64,000 nt of DNA, taken from NCBI GenBank assembly GCA_003008705.1, contig PDUO01000015.1, forward strand, positions 935,290-999,289, written 5' to 3'. Positions 23,107 to 34,938 of the stretch are shown piece after piece (positions within the stretch are counted from its first letter, which is position 1; each line of letters starts with the position of its first letter). This stretch comes from Pezicula radicicola. Taxonomy: Eukaryota; Ascomycota; Leotiomycetes; Helotiales; Dermateaceae. A program made the position numbers and the translations under genes. The notes below the pieces were generated by a model. It was not told where the DNA came from and ran no database searches. It was given only the letters and a program-made list of their open reading frames with translations.

Positions 23107-24463
23107 TGTTGACAGCGGTGCTCGTCGCAATAGTAGCCTCGTAAGAAAGGACAAGAAGCATACTAAGGCATTATATATGCTCACTGTACCTTTCGTACAA
23201 GGGAGCTTCCAAGGCCGCTTTACCAACTACTATTGAGCGGGCCGAAATCTAACAATCACTCAGCCTTGCTGGTCATATTGCACCAACGACCAGCTCAGCC
23301 TGAGAAGCCTCCTGGGAACAGCCAAGCGTACTCAGATGCAGCAATCATCAATTTTACGCCTTGCGGCTTCCCTTGGTCATCGGTACTACAGAGCATGGCT
23401 GTGATTGAACCAGATGTCCGATAGCACAACTCCACGAAGGAAATTCCCGAGTTACACGCCGCAACCCGATACCATGGGCAACAGGAAATACGCCTAACGC
23501 AAAGCCTATTTTACAGAGGACATACTTCGTATTATTTGCCCTCAACTTCACAAATGGTCAATCATGCATCAAGACGCCTTTTTGACTCCGTGTGATAGGT
23601 ACTTTCGTCTTCCCAGCCAGCCACTCATACAATATCTTACTCAGGTAGCGTACCTTGTACGATAATCAAATAACGCACCGGATGCTACTGCATCAAACTT
23701 GTCCTCGCGAAATCAAGCAGAGCATGTGTCAAAGCTCGCCAGGAAGAAAGAAAAAGGATCAAGAACCTCCGGTGTCGATGATAGAGAGGCTGACAACAAT
23801 CGAGTGCATTAGAGACCTACAGGCTGCAGCCACAATCTCCAACTACGGAGTAGATAACACGCTCACGATGAGGCTATGCTATGCTTGCCTCTAGACTATA
23901 GATGCTTAATAACTCTGTTGACAGATTCGCTGTAGTAGGATTGGTCACTTGAGCCATCTACACTAACAATGAAGAAACCGGGCGTCGTGTGACAAGAAAA
24001 ACGTAAGGAAGGTACGAAAAGTATCTAGCACAGACCCGTTTTGATCACGTGGAAATTGGTCCAACATTGGCACGTGGTTAAATGGAGTTTATTATCATCT
24101 AATCATTCTCCTACTTGTTTGTGTTAAGATAAGCTAGTATTCTTCTTTCCAAGGGACTACCATACTTTGTGCTTTCTAAATGAAAACAAAACCCTAGTTT
24201 CATGCCTTTATGGAGTCAAGCGAGTTGGTTGGGAGCAGATTCGCATCAAGTGTTTTAAGCCGTCTATGTTGCTATACATTATATTACTTATGCTATCACT
24301 ATTTATGAAACCCTAACTTTCACTAGATCTAACTCCTTCTCAGGAAATCCACAAAATGTTTTAGGTGAAAAGGAATTTGAAGGGTAATAATAGTCGTCCA
24401 AAAGATTAGCATTATTTAACAATCACCTCATAAGTAGCCATTTTGTATTTTTCCGCTTATCGT
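23107..24463. other. Intergenic region
   Basis: No open frame with recognisable features. It may include the promoter of the membrane-protein gene. Confidence 0.5.
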
Positions 24464-25778
24464 TCACGCTTTTTCTCCTTCCTTCTTACCATCCACAAAA
24501 ACATCAACCTTCTCATTATAAAAACATAATCGTCCTGCAATAGGAGCTGACTCCGCAGTTGGATACGTATAGTACCACACTGCATCTTCAATCCTCTTCC
24601 CATCAACTTCAACATGGTAGTAACTATGATCCAATCACAATCAGTATAAAAATCCACCCGAAACATAAATGAAGGGAGGGAGATTATACTTAGCCATCCC
24701 CTTATAAGGACAAAAACTCCTCGTCTCACTCTCTTTCAAAAATCCCCAATTAACAGCCGTAGAAGAAAGATAATAGCGAGGTCTCAATAAAGTTTCGTAA
24801 AGAAACACATTTTGTGTGCTTTCTGCGATTGTCGTCCCCGAGACTTGAATTTTGATTGAGCGGGAGGAGGGGAGACATTCGATTCTTTTGTAAGGGTCCT
24901 TTGGGTGGCCTCCGAGGAGTTTTTCGTCTTCAGTGAACCAGTCTATGTTGCGTTTGTTAGTTTTGGTGTGAATTCGAGATTTTGTATTGGTTTTGGTTTT
25001 TTCTGGTAGATGAGAGAGAGAAATGGAGGTGTTAGGTGTTAGGTTGCAAGGGGTAACAAGGTAAAGAATTTTTTAGATGGCAGGGGAGAGTTGGTTATAT
25101 ATAACTTCGTGAGCTGCTCAACCATATGGATACTAATCCAGTGAAGTAGAACGATTCTCTGCTCTCTTCTCAACGCCAACTTGTTTGGGGTGGAGCAAAG
25201 ACATATTTCTCTCAATCTCTACTACTTGAAGCAGAAAAAGAAAAATAAGAAATAGTGATAGGAAAAAAATATCCTCTTGGCTCCTGCCTCAGTACGATGG
25301 TGAATAAGCAAAAGTAGAACATACCAATAGCAGAAACTTCTACCCTAACAAGCCCCTTCAAAGCCCCCTCCAAAAACACAATAATCCTCTCAGTACCCTT
25401 CTCATTAGCTCTCAGCCTAGCCAATTTATACCTCTTCTCGTTTCCATCAAATCCCCTCGTCTCAAGAACACCCTTTGAGAATGATTCACTGGGGATGTAA
25501 AAGTATGGATCTATGTTTTCGCAGCATCAGAATCATATCTCAGTTTCAGGTTTCATTGAAGTGTGTTTTGAGAAGATGGATTGTGAAGGAAGTAGTGTTG
25601 GGGTGGAAGAGTGTGACGTACAAAATTTATGCTCCCATACATACTGAGCTTCTGTTGTATCGAAGATGTATTTCCCACCTAGTAATCCTCGGATTCGTCG
25701 GGGAGTGGACTCTTGTTTGTGAGGTCCCTCTGTGGCGAGTTTTTGGGCAAGTGTGTCGAGGCTTTGTTGTTCTTGCAT
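24464..25778 (-). CDS. Protein with two DUF427 domains
   Basis: Four exons: 25778-25622, 25510-25325, 24942-24690, 24623-24464, giving 251 aa. Domain 1 (about residues 20-105) has RRIRGLLGGKYIFDTTEAQ, then YVWEHKFYPYFYIPSESF. Domain 2 (about 120-245) has SIKIQVSGTTIAEST, YETLLRPRYYLSSTAV, FCPYKGMANYY, then VWYYTYPTAES and GRLCFYNEKVDVFVDG. Both keep the short beta-rich DUF427 pattern, and a tandem pair is usual in fungal members. The biochemical role is unknown. The Met at 25778 was chosen because the nearest upstream ATG runs into a stop. The 382 nt intron between exons 2 and 3 is long for this window. The + strand switches from A/C- to G/T-rich twice within this gene (near 24810 and 25465). 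Confidence 0.87.
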
Positions 25779-28059
25779 TAGCACATGGTCTTCTGTGGAT
25801 TTCAGGAGTAGGATTTACTCTGTCATTTTTATGGTTTGTTTGTGAAGATCGCTATTCAAGGAATGAGTAGTTGCTTCAAATTGTTGAAGAGCTGTTCTTG
25901 GAGGTTTGTATAGGGTTGAGTGCTCGGTAATCAATCACGTCAAGGAACGGAGGACGGAGTACTGTGCTGGTGGTGAAGTGTGGGGTAGGTTTGCCCCGCC
26001 ATACTATAGTTTCCAAATTCGGTACTTTCCACAGCACTGAGTGTGTATAAAAGGTTAACTAAGAGCAACGAAACTTTAACAATGGGACTTATGCTCGATA
26101 TTGATATAGTGTACTGTACAATACTGTATTTAAGAGGCAAAACTCAAACCTTGCACAGACAGTAGAAAGTAAGAGCTGTAGCTTCTTTTAATTGCCAAAA
26201 CAGGATCTCACCAGCATTAATCCGTAGATCATATAAAGATATAAAAACTAACAGTTTCATTTGTAAGATTAAACTGAGAATACAAGGACCACCTACGTGA
26301 GAAGGATCTCATTCATTACAAATCACATGATCCCCATCAACAATGTCACATGCTGGTAATAATCACATGCAAGGTACGAAGCTTCGGCCCAAAAGTCCTG
26401 ACACTCGCTAGACAGGGATTATTACTGCCAAGCTCTATAATCCTGTCGCCCAGCAACGCTCTCAGTACACGAAGAGCCTAAAGCAAATCTCCTTTTAGTG
26501 GTACTTATAGGCTTCCGTACCCTAATGTCTAGGCTTACAAAGCCTATAAACCCCTAAACTTAGGCCCGCTGATGGTTGCTATGCCAGCTCTCGCCTGCAC
26601 ACCCCTTGTCTAGCGAGATCAGGACTTTTGGGCCGAAGCTTCGTACGTTCCATCTCTTTCTAGTAGAAGATGCAGCGTTCTCGCAAGTGCTCTGAGCAAG
26701 GATATCTCTCAACTAAAAATTTCCGTAGAGGCGATCTCAAACAACAACTCAGGCTACCGAGCGAAGCTATTCACAAGTTCAAGTATCGCCCTGCTCTGCA
26801 CCGTACGGCGTTGATAGAAAAGGACAAGGTGGACGACACTTGCTCTTTGTTGTCGCTATCAATCTCTCCATGATTTGATCAAGGCCGATTTTGGAAAGAG
26901 TGTAAGAAAGGATAAGCGACGTCGAATTTATAATAAGAATGTTGTTGACTTCTGTCGTGGGAGTGTTGAACTTGGCGTCGAAGAGAGTTCGGTCCCGAGC
27001 CATTTCTACAGTATGATCTCTCGACGGGACGGCTTTTCTCGCAGTCCGCGTCTTTGAAGTCAGCTGCCAAACGCCACATCCACGCGGGCGGTGTCGTCGG
27101 CGGCCGACCTTTTTTTTTGTTTTTTCCCTTCAACGACACAACAATAATGGCAGTACAATAATGGAAGAGCCTCCCTCTTCTTCACAACCTTCTAGTGCTT
27201 ACAGTGGGCTCCCTTATAAGTAATCAGATACGAAAGGGTACGCGACGTCTTAAAAATGCACAGTCACCCGTATCTCTCCTAGATAATAGTTGTGAAAAGA
27301 GCGAAGACCGAGATCCTTTTTAAAGTCAATCAAAAATTCATTTCTTACTACGCAGTTTATCTGATTACTCCGTACGTAGGTCCGGGTAGACGGCAGCGTG
27401 GTATAGTTACTACTATACTGCAAGGGTGAGATGATCAGTGATCCACCGAGGCAGCTGGAAAGAGCATGATGCTAGTCCCCCTCGCTCTTTCGGCCTTTCA
27501 TGTTGTCATTCCAGTGTTTGCTGTTGTGCCTTTGAGTCACCACGTTTTATGATTTGCCCATTGGGTACCTATTCTCTTTCGTACTGCCAAATAAATAAAT
27601 TTATGCAGCCTTCTCTCGGTCATTCGACTAAGCCGTGCCGGGCCCGAGTTAAGTCGCGGTCCTTACGTCGTAGAGCATTATTTTTAAGCTTTTTGCCTGT
27701 TTACACACATCCTTTGTCGTCATGGACCCATGCTCTCGGTCTTTGGGAGTGAAGTTTGCAAGCCTGTTGTTATATACATATCAGTTGAGCTGATGATATC
27801 ATCTGTATAAGTATACTTCTCCCTCAACGTGTGTGAAGTCTTCTCTATCTATCCCAACTCGCCTCATCTTCCTCAAGCGTCTGTAGCCTCAGATTGAATT
27901 TCTCTCATTCTCCCCACCAACCCCATCAACCCTCTTCAGAACCGACCCCTTGTCAATACCAAAGATCTCAAAGATCCCAGGGACGTCTGATCCACTGAAC
28001 CCCTGCTCCACACACTGCAATACGGAGTAAGGCCTGTAACCTTCTTCTCATACATAAAG
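25779..28059. other. Long intergenic region with a MITE-like element
   Basis: Apart from the inverted-repeat element at 26377-26643, I find no gene. Short frames at 26670-27140 on both strands lack motifs. The right end should hold the MFS transporter promoter. Confidence 0.5.
26377..26643. mobile_element. MITE-like element, 267 bp, long terminal inverted repeats
   Basis: The left end starts CGAAGCTTCGGCCCAAAAGT and the right end is its reverse complement. The first 25 bp are identical, and similarity continues through CTCGCTAGACA(A)GGG for about 43 bp with one small gap. Both ends are flanked by TA, as expected for a Tc1/mariner-type target duplication, although the surrounding GTAC palindrome makes the exact border ambiguous. 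The interior has no open frame, so it would need a transposase in trans. No second copy is in this window. Confidence 0.75.
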
Positions 28060-29799
28060 ATGCGTGCCTCGCACGATACAGATAGAACTCAAGTCCCCTC
28101 TCAACCCAATAGCACAACACACCTCGACACCTTAACAGAAAAGGAAACCAACATGTCGATTCCACCGACTCGGCAACACGCCACTAGCCCTTCAGACTCA
28201 CAATCCGGCTTCAATGATATCATGGGAAACACCGCAACCAACAGCGTCAATGACGATAGAGATGTAGAGAAAGGAGACGACAGCGTCAATGAGCCAGCAG
28301 ATCCTCTAGAGGGTACTCCAGCTCAGAAAGCGAAAGATCCGAACTTGGTTGAATGGGATGGACCCAACGACCCAGAAAATCCCATGAATTGGCCCAGGAG
28401 CAAGAAATGGCTCGTCACTATTGTTATGGGCTTCATGACCTTTTGTATTACCTTCGCTTCAAGTGTCTTCAGTAATGCAACTGTTCCAGTAGCCGAACTG
28501 TACCACGTATCAACAGAAGTAACAACACTTGGAATTTCTCTCTTCGTTCTTGGTTTCGCTATCGGTCCTTTAGTAAGTCAACTTTCTTCATTCACCAATA
28601 TTTATTCTAAGACTCTTCTAACAACCTTATTCTAGATATGGGGACCAGGATCAGAAGTCTTCGGACGAAAAATCCCCCTTCTCTTCGGCTATTCCATCTT
28701 CGCAATCTTCAACATCCCCGTCGCAGTCGCTCAAAACCTCTACACCATAATGCTCTGTCGATTCTTCGCTGGAGTCTTCGGTTCAGCACCATTAGGAATC
28801 GTCGGGGGCGCACTAGCAGATTTCTGGGGCCCAGTCGACAGAGGAGTAGCAGTTTGTGTGTTCGCATCAGCAACATTCATCGGACCAGTCGCAGGACCAA
28901 TCATGGGAGGCTTCATAACTCAGTCATACCTAGGCTGGAGATGGACAGCATGGATAACATTAATAATGGCCTCTTTCTTCGGCAGCATCGGTATTCTCCT
29001 AATACCAGAAACCTCGCACGGAAAAATCCTCCAAAACCGAGCAAAGAAACTACGATTCGAACAAAAGAACTGGGCAATTCATTCCAAAGCCGATGAAACA
29101 CAAGTCGACATCCGCTCCTTAATAACAACCTACCTATTCCGACCCTTCATAATGTTAATCCAAGAACCAATCCTCCTCCTCATAACTCTCTATATGGCAT
29201 TAATTTATGGAATCCTTTACCTATTTTTTGAAGCTTATCCAATCTCATTCCAAGAAAAACGCCACTGGAATCAAGGAGTAGGAGCCCTTCCCTTCCTTGG
29301 AATCCTAATCGGAGTAATAATAGGCGGAATAACCATAACAATAATAACCAAAACCCGATTCGCACGCAAATTACAAAAACACGGTCGAGTAATCCCAGAA
29401 GAAAGATTACCACCCATGATACTAGGAGCTGTTATCCTACCCATAGGACTCTTCTGGTTCGCATGGACCGCATCTCCACATATAACATGGGTACCACAAG
29501 TCATAGCCGGAATACCAATAGGATGGGGAATCCTCATGATATTTTTACAGGGGTTGAATTATATCATCGATGTTTATATGTGGCATGCAAATAGTGCCAT
29601 TGCTGCAAATACATTACTTCGTAGTCTTGCCGGTGCGGGTTTCCCACTTTTTGCTACGGCTATGTATCATACTTTGGGTGTTGCTTGGGCTACTTCTTTA
29701 TTGGGTTTCTTGTGTGTGGCTTTGATTCCAGTTCCTGTTTTGTTTTATATTTACGGTGCTAAAATTAGGGCTGCTAGTAAATTTAGTCCTTCGGCTTGA
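28060..29799 (+). CDS. MFS drug:H+ antiporter (DHA1/Flr1-Tpo type)
   Basis: Two exons, 28060-28572 and 28636-29799, give 558 aa. A hydrophilic N-terminal region of about 100 residues ends in VEWDGPNDPENPMNWPRSKK, the usual lead-in of DHA1 proteins. Twelve hydrophobic segments follow, with the motif-A region GPGSEVFGRKIPLL, the antiporter-like motif C region FIGPVAGPIMGGFI, and CRFFAGVFGSAPLGIVGG. DHA1 members export drugs, polyamines or mycotoxins at the plasma membrane using the proton gradient; the substrate here is not predictable. A second in-frame Met at 28153 has a better start context and could be the true start. Coding composition is A/C-rich up to about 29540 and G/T-rich afterwards, so synonymous codon choice differs between the two parts of one exon. 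Confidence 0.92.
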
Positions 29800-31233
29800 G
29801 GTTGTGAGAGGATATGAGGGTTGGGGGTGGTTGTTGTTATCGCATATATTCAAATAATTTGGTTGGATTGGTTGGATTGGTTAGATTGGTTGGCGTTTTT
29901 TGGAATGTGGTGTTTTATAAGATTGGGAGAATTTTGGGGATGATGATTGTAAGCGAGAAATTTTCTTCTTTTGCATACATGCCTAGGTAGCAAGAGTTTG
30001 GATATATGGGATAGAAGGGCGGTATTTAGAAACTTAATGATCAATGTATATGAAATCTCAGCAAACGCAAGTTCTCTATTTGAAAGAAAGAAAAAAGTAA
30101 AAGGTGGCCTTGCTTTCCTCGCTTATGTAATTATCACTGCCTCAATCACAAGACTATTATTGTACAGAGCCCTTCTCCTCTCGCTCATACAAAAACAGTA
30201 CAATCTCGAATAATCCTTTCTTATCATCTCCCCGTCTAAGTCCAAACCTAGCAAGCATCTTATAAGTCCAATTTCAAAGTTACAGTAGTAACTATAAATA
30301 GCAAGAATAATCTTATAATCTTATCAAGCAATCTTTTACAAGAAAACGCTACAAAGACTCCCTCTTATTATTTATACACAACGACAAGCTTCAGTTAGGT
30401 AGTAAACTATAATAGCATAGTAAGATCAAGATACCTAAATTAACCAACTTACCCAACTCAACCCAGAAGCGACAGGAATCTACTTAAATTCGAAGATAAA
30501 CAAATTATCTAAATGAAATTCTACTACTTAAACTAAACCAATTAACTTCTCCAACCTAAAAACCCCCCATCCAATCTAAACCCCACTCTAAACCCCCCAA
30601 AACTTACCCAAACCAAGTATAATAAGCCTAATGCCATCCATCGATGATGAAATACCCACTCAAAAATCATGTGCACCAGGCTTCGTTTTCAGTTTTTAGA
30701 ATACAAATATTGTCAGAAAGATATTAGGAATATAAGTTGCTGTTTCGAGTGGTCAGGAAAGAAAGGGAAATGCCACGTATCTTAGTAAAATAGTTGTAGT
30801 TAAATATGCTTTATAGTTAGGGTAGGTAGCTTACATCGTTAAAAGTGATATGGGCAGGTGTACTATTGTGTTAGTTTCTTTTTAAGCACTAACAGCATAT
30901 GTTGGCTTGCTGTAGGAAAAAGAACGGCTGTGTGATTAGGATTTACTCACAGCTTAGTCCTTAAAGGACCTGAATACATGTTTTATGATTGATCACTTGT
31001 ATGCTTATAGTTGCATAAAAGGTAGCTGGATTCACTGGCCTCCTTAATGAGCCGTCAAGCTAATATAGCTTAGGTGATTTCCGATTTGCTAACAATAGCG
31101 AGTAACTAGGTACCTATTCCCTAAAGCAACAACCGCCATTGTAAATTTTGAATAGGCCTCATTTTTAGAGCCCAGCGACGCCGCATTAAGTGACCTTAAC
31201 ACAGCAGCAATCAGCATATCTGTCGGACAGTCA
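29800..31233. other. Convergent intergenic region, AT-rich
   Basis: Starts with a short tandem repeat (29859-29895). Then comes AT-rich DNA with many CTTATAAT-like stretches and a weak dispersed-repeat copy near 30437-30470 (CCAACTTACCCAACTC). No gene is supported. Confidence 0.5.
29859..29895. repeat. Tandem repeat, unit GGTTGGATT
   Basis: About four 9-bp units just after the MFS stop codon, one with a T-to-A change (GGTTAGATT). Confidence 0.8.
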
Positions 31234-32609
31234 CTATTCTTTGACATCTTTGATTGAACAATCGACGCCGCCTATCAGCATACGCTTCAGATGCACAGCC
31301 GGTCTTCGCCACCTCTTCCAACCTGAAATATACTCCGCCCTACCAACAACTGTGCAGACTTTTTCCTCCTCTTCGGCCACGCGTATTATGTTCTTCACAA
31401 CCTCTTCCGCTGCGTCAATTTCTCTGAGCAACTCGTCGTGTTTGTTGTTGAACCAAGCACGCTCCCCCTCATCATCCTTCGCAGAATGAGGACCGAGTTC
31501 GATGAATTCAATAGGACCGTGATGAGTGCATGGATTAGATGAATTGTGCAGGATGATATTCTTGATCAGATTTTCTTTTAGATAATCTTTATCGATCAGT
31601 TCAAGAAGCTCCTGGTCGTGCCAGACAGAAGCGTTGAGAGCAAGATTATTGATGCCTAGGTGACTAATAAAGTCCCATTGTCCGTCAAATTCGAACATCC
31701 CCAAAGGACAGATCCAATCAGATTCAAAATTGACGTAAATTCTAGGTTCGGTTCGAAATATCCATCCGAGATCACGCTCGTCTCCATTATAAAAAGAAAA
31801 TAACCGCTGATAGTAGCGAACCCCTACCATGCGCGATTCGACGTTGGTCTGTAAAATGGTTGGAGGTGGGGTTTTTGAAAAGTACTCCATGAGATCATAC
31901 GGAAGAGTAAGATCACCATCTTTACATGATATTTGTCCGAACTGCCTAGCACGGATATCGACATTGCGTGGAAAGAAAGAGACGAGTGTCCAAATCTCAT
32001 GGCGGAGCTCAACAGGAAGGCTCGGAAAGCACGTAAAAGTTGAGAGTGCCACAATATTCGTTGCTGGTGCTGGATTAGGTTCCTATAAGATTTAGCATGA
32101 TTTAAATATAATTGAAATGACGGCTCAAGTACGTACAGTAACCGCAGCTTGGCCACTTGAAGTACCTGACGCGTCCACCGTTGCACCTCCATCGCCTTCT
32201 TGGGGAGTCCCCGTGCTTAACGGGGAAGCCTGCAACAATTGTTAGCATGATGCTGATTACGACGCGGACGAGAATTCATATGAGGATCCAGGAGCTTACT
32301 GTAACCACAGCTTGATTATCGCTGGAGGCAGCAGGCACGTCCATGCTTGCATCTGCATCACCATCTTGAGAGGCAACATCCACCGCACTTGAAGTAGAAC
32401 CCTACGCCATTGGCATCAGCCACTGAATTAACAATCAAACACGTCTACCCACTCACCGTTATTCCGGCTTCAGCATTGGATGTGACACCAGGCACTGCAG
32501 GAGATGTATCGACCGCATTGCCGCGATTCTCGCTGCTGGCAACAGACGAACGAAGTGCAGCCAACCTGCTGGAGCGGCGAGGTGGCCCAACGTATTTGTA
32601 TCTAGTCAT
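31234..32609 (-). CDS. 2EXR-domain protein with duplicated N-terminal exons
   Basis: Four exons: 32609-32457, 32401-32300, 32229-32137, 32082-31234, giving 398 aa. All three introns are phase 0. Exon 4 begins the 2EXR domain with FTCFPSLPVELRHEIWTL, an F-box-like helix typical of this large fungal family, followed by ILQTNVESRMVGVRYYQRLF and an RIYVNFESDWICPLG segment. The function of 2EXR proteins is unknown. Exons 1-3 encode Ser/Ala/Thr-rich disordered sequence. Exons 2 and 3 look like copies (QDGDADASMD...NQAVVT against QEGDGGATVD...GQAAVT), and both end just before the donor in (A)VVT/AVT. The ATG at 32609 opens with MTRYKYVGPPRRSSR; an alternative Met lies nine codons upstream. The domain is certain; the upstream exons are well supported by phase and codon pattern. 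Confidence 0.82.
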
Positions 32610-33245
32610 TTGAAGCCCGACGTGTGAAATGTTCAAGAGTTGAAGTTGAAGATTGAAAAGGGATGATGTTGAAATAAAAAAAGGAAGAAAGCCAAATAAG
32701 TGAGGCCTTTAGCGTCTGAATGTCGAGAAAGGAACGACGTACCTTGTATTGACAGTGGCCGAGGACTCAGGGACAACACGTCGTCCTTGAGAAGCATCAC
32801 GTTTTATGTAAACAGTAAAGAATTGAGCTTGAGTTACTTTAGGCCTGAGGCTTTGCTTGAGCATTCTCTGCTCCTCGCCTCTGGGTTGAATATCCAAGAA
32901 CACCGCTATAGAATATCGCCTAGAAATAGAGGCACTGCCACATGGTTGACTTCGTAACTTAAAAGTAATTTACTAGACTTAACTAACTTGATCTACTCTT
33001 TTTATGTCACCGTATAGTACTTTGTACTCGACTAAAGCTTCGGCCGATGCAATTTGGCTACAACACTACGCCTCTGCAACTCATACAAAAGCCTCACAGA
33101 GCCTCAAGAGGACGAGACTCGTTTTAAACAAAAGAAATAGATACTCTGATTCTATACCAAGAAGTATGCTTTTTGAACGCGACTCTGCGTATCATGATTT
33201 GGTATATAGCTTTCATGATCCCAAGTCCCAAACTCCTGCAATGCA

Positions 33246-33281
<36 letters not shown>

Positions 33282-33371
33282 ATACGCCGTATATTCATGC
33301 CGTTACACAAGTCAAATATGTTTCATTAGCCACCTGTCTAGATGAAGAGCACTTCTTCAGTAGTCAGATGA
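32610..33371. other. Intergenic region with a hexanucleotide repeat
   Basis: Promoter side of the 2EXR gene and 3' side of the SGNH gene. It contains the (CCCATG)n tract and no supported gene. Confidence 0.5.
33247..33281. repeat. (CCCATG)n hexanucleotide repeat
   Basis: About six tandem CCCATG units. Open frames through it encode Pro-Met or Cys-Pro runs and are artefacts. Confidence 0.9.
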
Positions 33372-34938
33372 CTAGTTTGATCCTTTCTTTCCGTCTTGCC
33401 ACGTCTTTCTAACGCTCTTCCCTTTGCGGACCATATCCGCAATATCCAATCCGATCTTCTCGTTCGCAGCTGGGCCAAGCCTGAAATCATCCCAGAAAAG
33501 GTAGTCTGCTGGGTTCTTACACACTAGGAGGCCATTGGCTTCGATATCTCCTTCGCGATGCTCTTCGTCCGCAGAAATAACACAAGGATTGTAGACACTC
33601 TCAAATGGTGACCCTTTCGTGCCAAGACCAGCAGCGTCTGAGAGTCCAGCATCCTCCAATTGATGCTCAATTATGACATCGGTGAGGTATTTGCGGAGGT
33701 CGTAATAGAAGGCATCTTTTCGGACTGTTACGGAGTCTTCCTCGTTTGTACTGCCCTCCTCGTTTTCCTTTTCCGAAGCTGCTGATGGAGCCGGCGTTGT
33801 CCTTGCTTCATCTTTGGCGTCTGTATGTTCCTCTTCCTTGTTGACAATCTTTGCTTTAGTGTTGGAGGGTAGGGTGTCATTTTTAATGAAAGTACCCATT
33901 TTGTTTTCCAAAATATCGTTCCAACGGTCAGTTAAATAGACAGCGTTCTTTTGTTGCTCAGACGCAGAACTTGGCGCGAGCGGAAGTGGCCTTTGGGCCA
34001 CCCATCCTGGAAGGAGGGTAGGATCGAAGAGTTTGGGGATGATGACTCTGAATGGAAGCGGTTCTTGGGTGTTGTTGCCAGATACAGGGGACTCGTCCGC
34101 AAGTACAGTCTGCCTGTAACGATTGTAGAGGATATCAAGCTGAACAAAAAGCTCGCGAATTGTTGAGTCTGTTAGACTCTGACTTAATGCGTAGTCCAAG
34201 CCTGAGTAATGATAGATATCCCACATTCCAAATGAAACGACGAATATGGTTTCCTTGGGCTTCACTGCTGGTTCGGGACAGGCGAGGAATTTCTGGATCT
34301 GGGCTGCAAAATCAGGCAATAAATCTGAAGTAGAAGGCATATACGCGGATGTCCGTGGTAGGGACGACTGGTTGTGCGAGCTATAGATCTCGTTGGATAA
34401 CATGGTACCGGTCGCTTGAGCTGAAGGGTAGGCTTCAAGCGGCTGAGAGACAGCGAAGTTTAGCAGAGATGTACAGTTAATCTATGTCGGAGGTTAGCAT
34501 ATGTGCAGTAACAGTATCGGAGCGTAATACCTCGTCACATAGTCTTTGTACCCAGACTTTGCCCTTCTTCTGTTCCCCGTCGAAGATTGTGTCGTCGACC
34601 CAAGAATCCCCGAAGACAACTAACCGAATGCCATCGTCAACACTGGATACGTCTCCAGAGGCCCAATTCCATATTGAAGAAGGAACATAACTATCGATAG
34701 TCGTTCCTAAGGCAATCTTCTGTAGCCTTGTACTGACAGACGACCTTGGCAGGAGACCTATGATGGAGACCAACGATAAACATGACAAAAAAATCGTCGC
34801 TCCAAGACGAGTTATAGCTCGCATAGCTACGAGAAGTGCGTCGGGTATGGCGATATATATCCGAAACGGCAAGGCTACCAAGACAGCCCTATCACTTCCA
34901 AGACCTCGTGGGTGTGTTGCCAAGTTGAAGAGGTCCAA
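33372..34938 (-). CDS. Membrane-anchored SGNH/GDSL-fold hydrolase-like protein
   Basis: Two exons, 34938-34531 and 34481-33372, give 505 aa. A hydrophobic helix at about residues 44-63 suggests a signal anchor. Block I is LVVFGDSWVDDTIF with the nucleophile Ser near 112. Block III could be FVVSFGMWDIYHYSGL, where the usual GxND is GMWD. A charged, Lys/Glu-rich insertion lies between about residues 330 and 380. Block V, normally Asp-x-x-His, is replaced by YLFWDDFRLGPAANEKIG, so an Asp is present but no His follows. SGNH enzymes deacylate lipids or carbohydrates, but the missing catalytic His leaves activity in doubt. The fold assignment rests mainly on block I and the overall order. Confidence 0.75.

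Noticed and set aside
26670..27139. Short frames on both strands beside the MITE-like element
   Set aside because: No motif, and mutually overlapping on opposite strands; probably chance.
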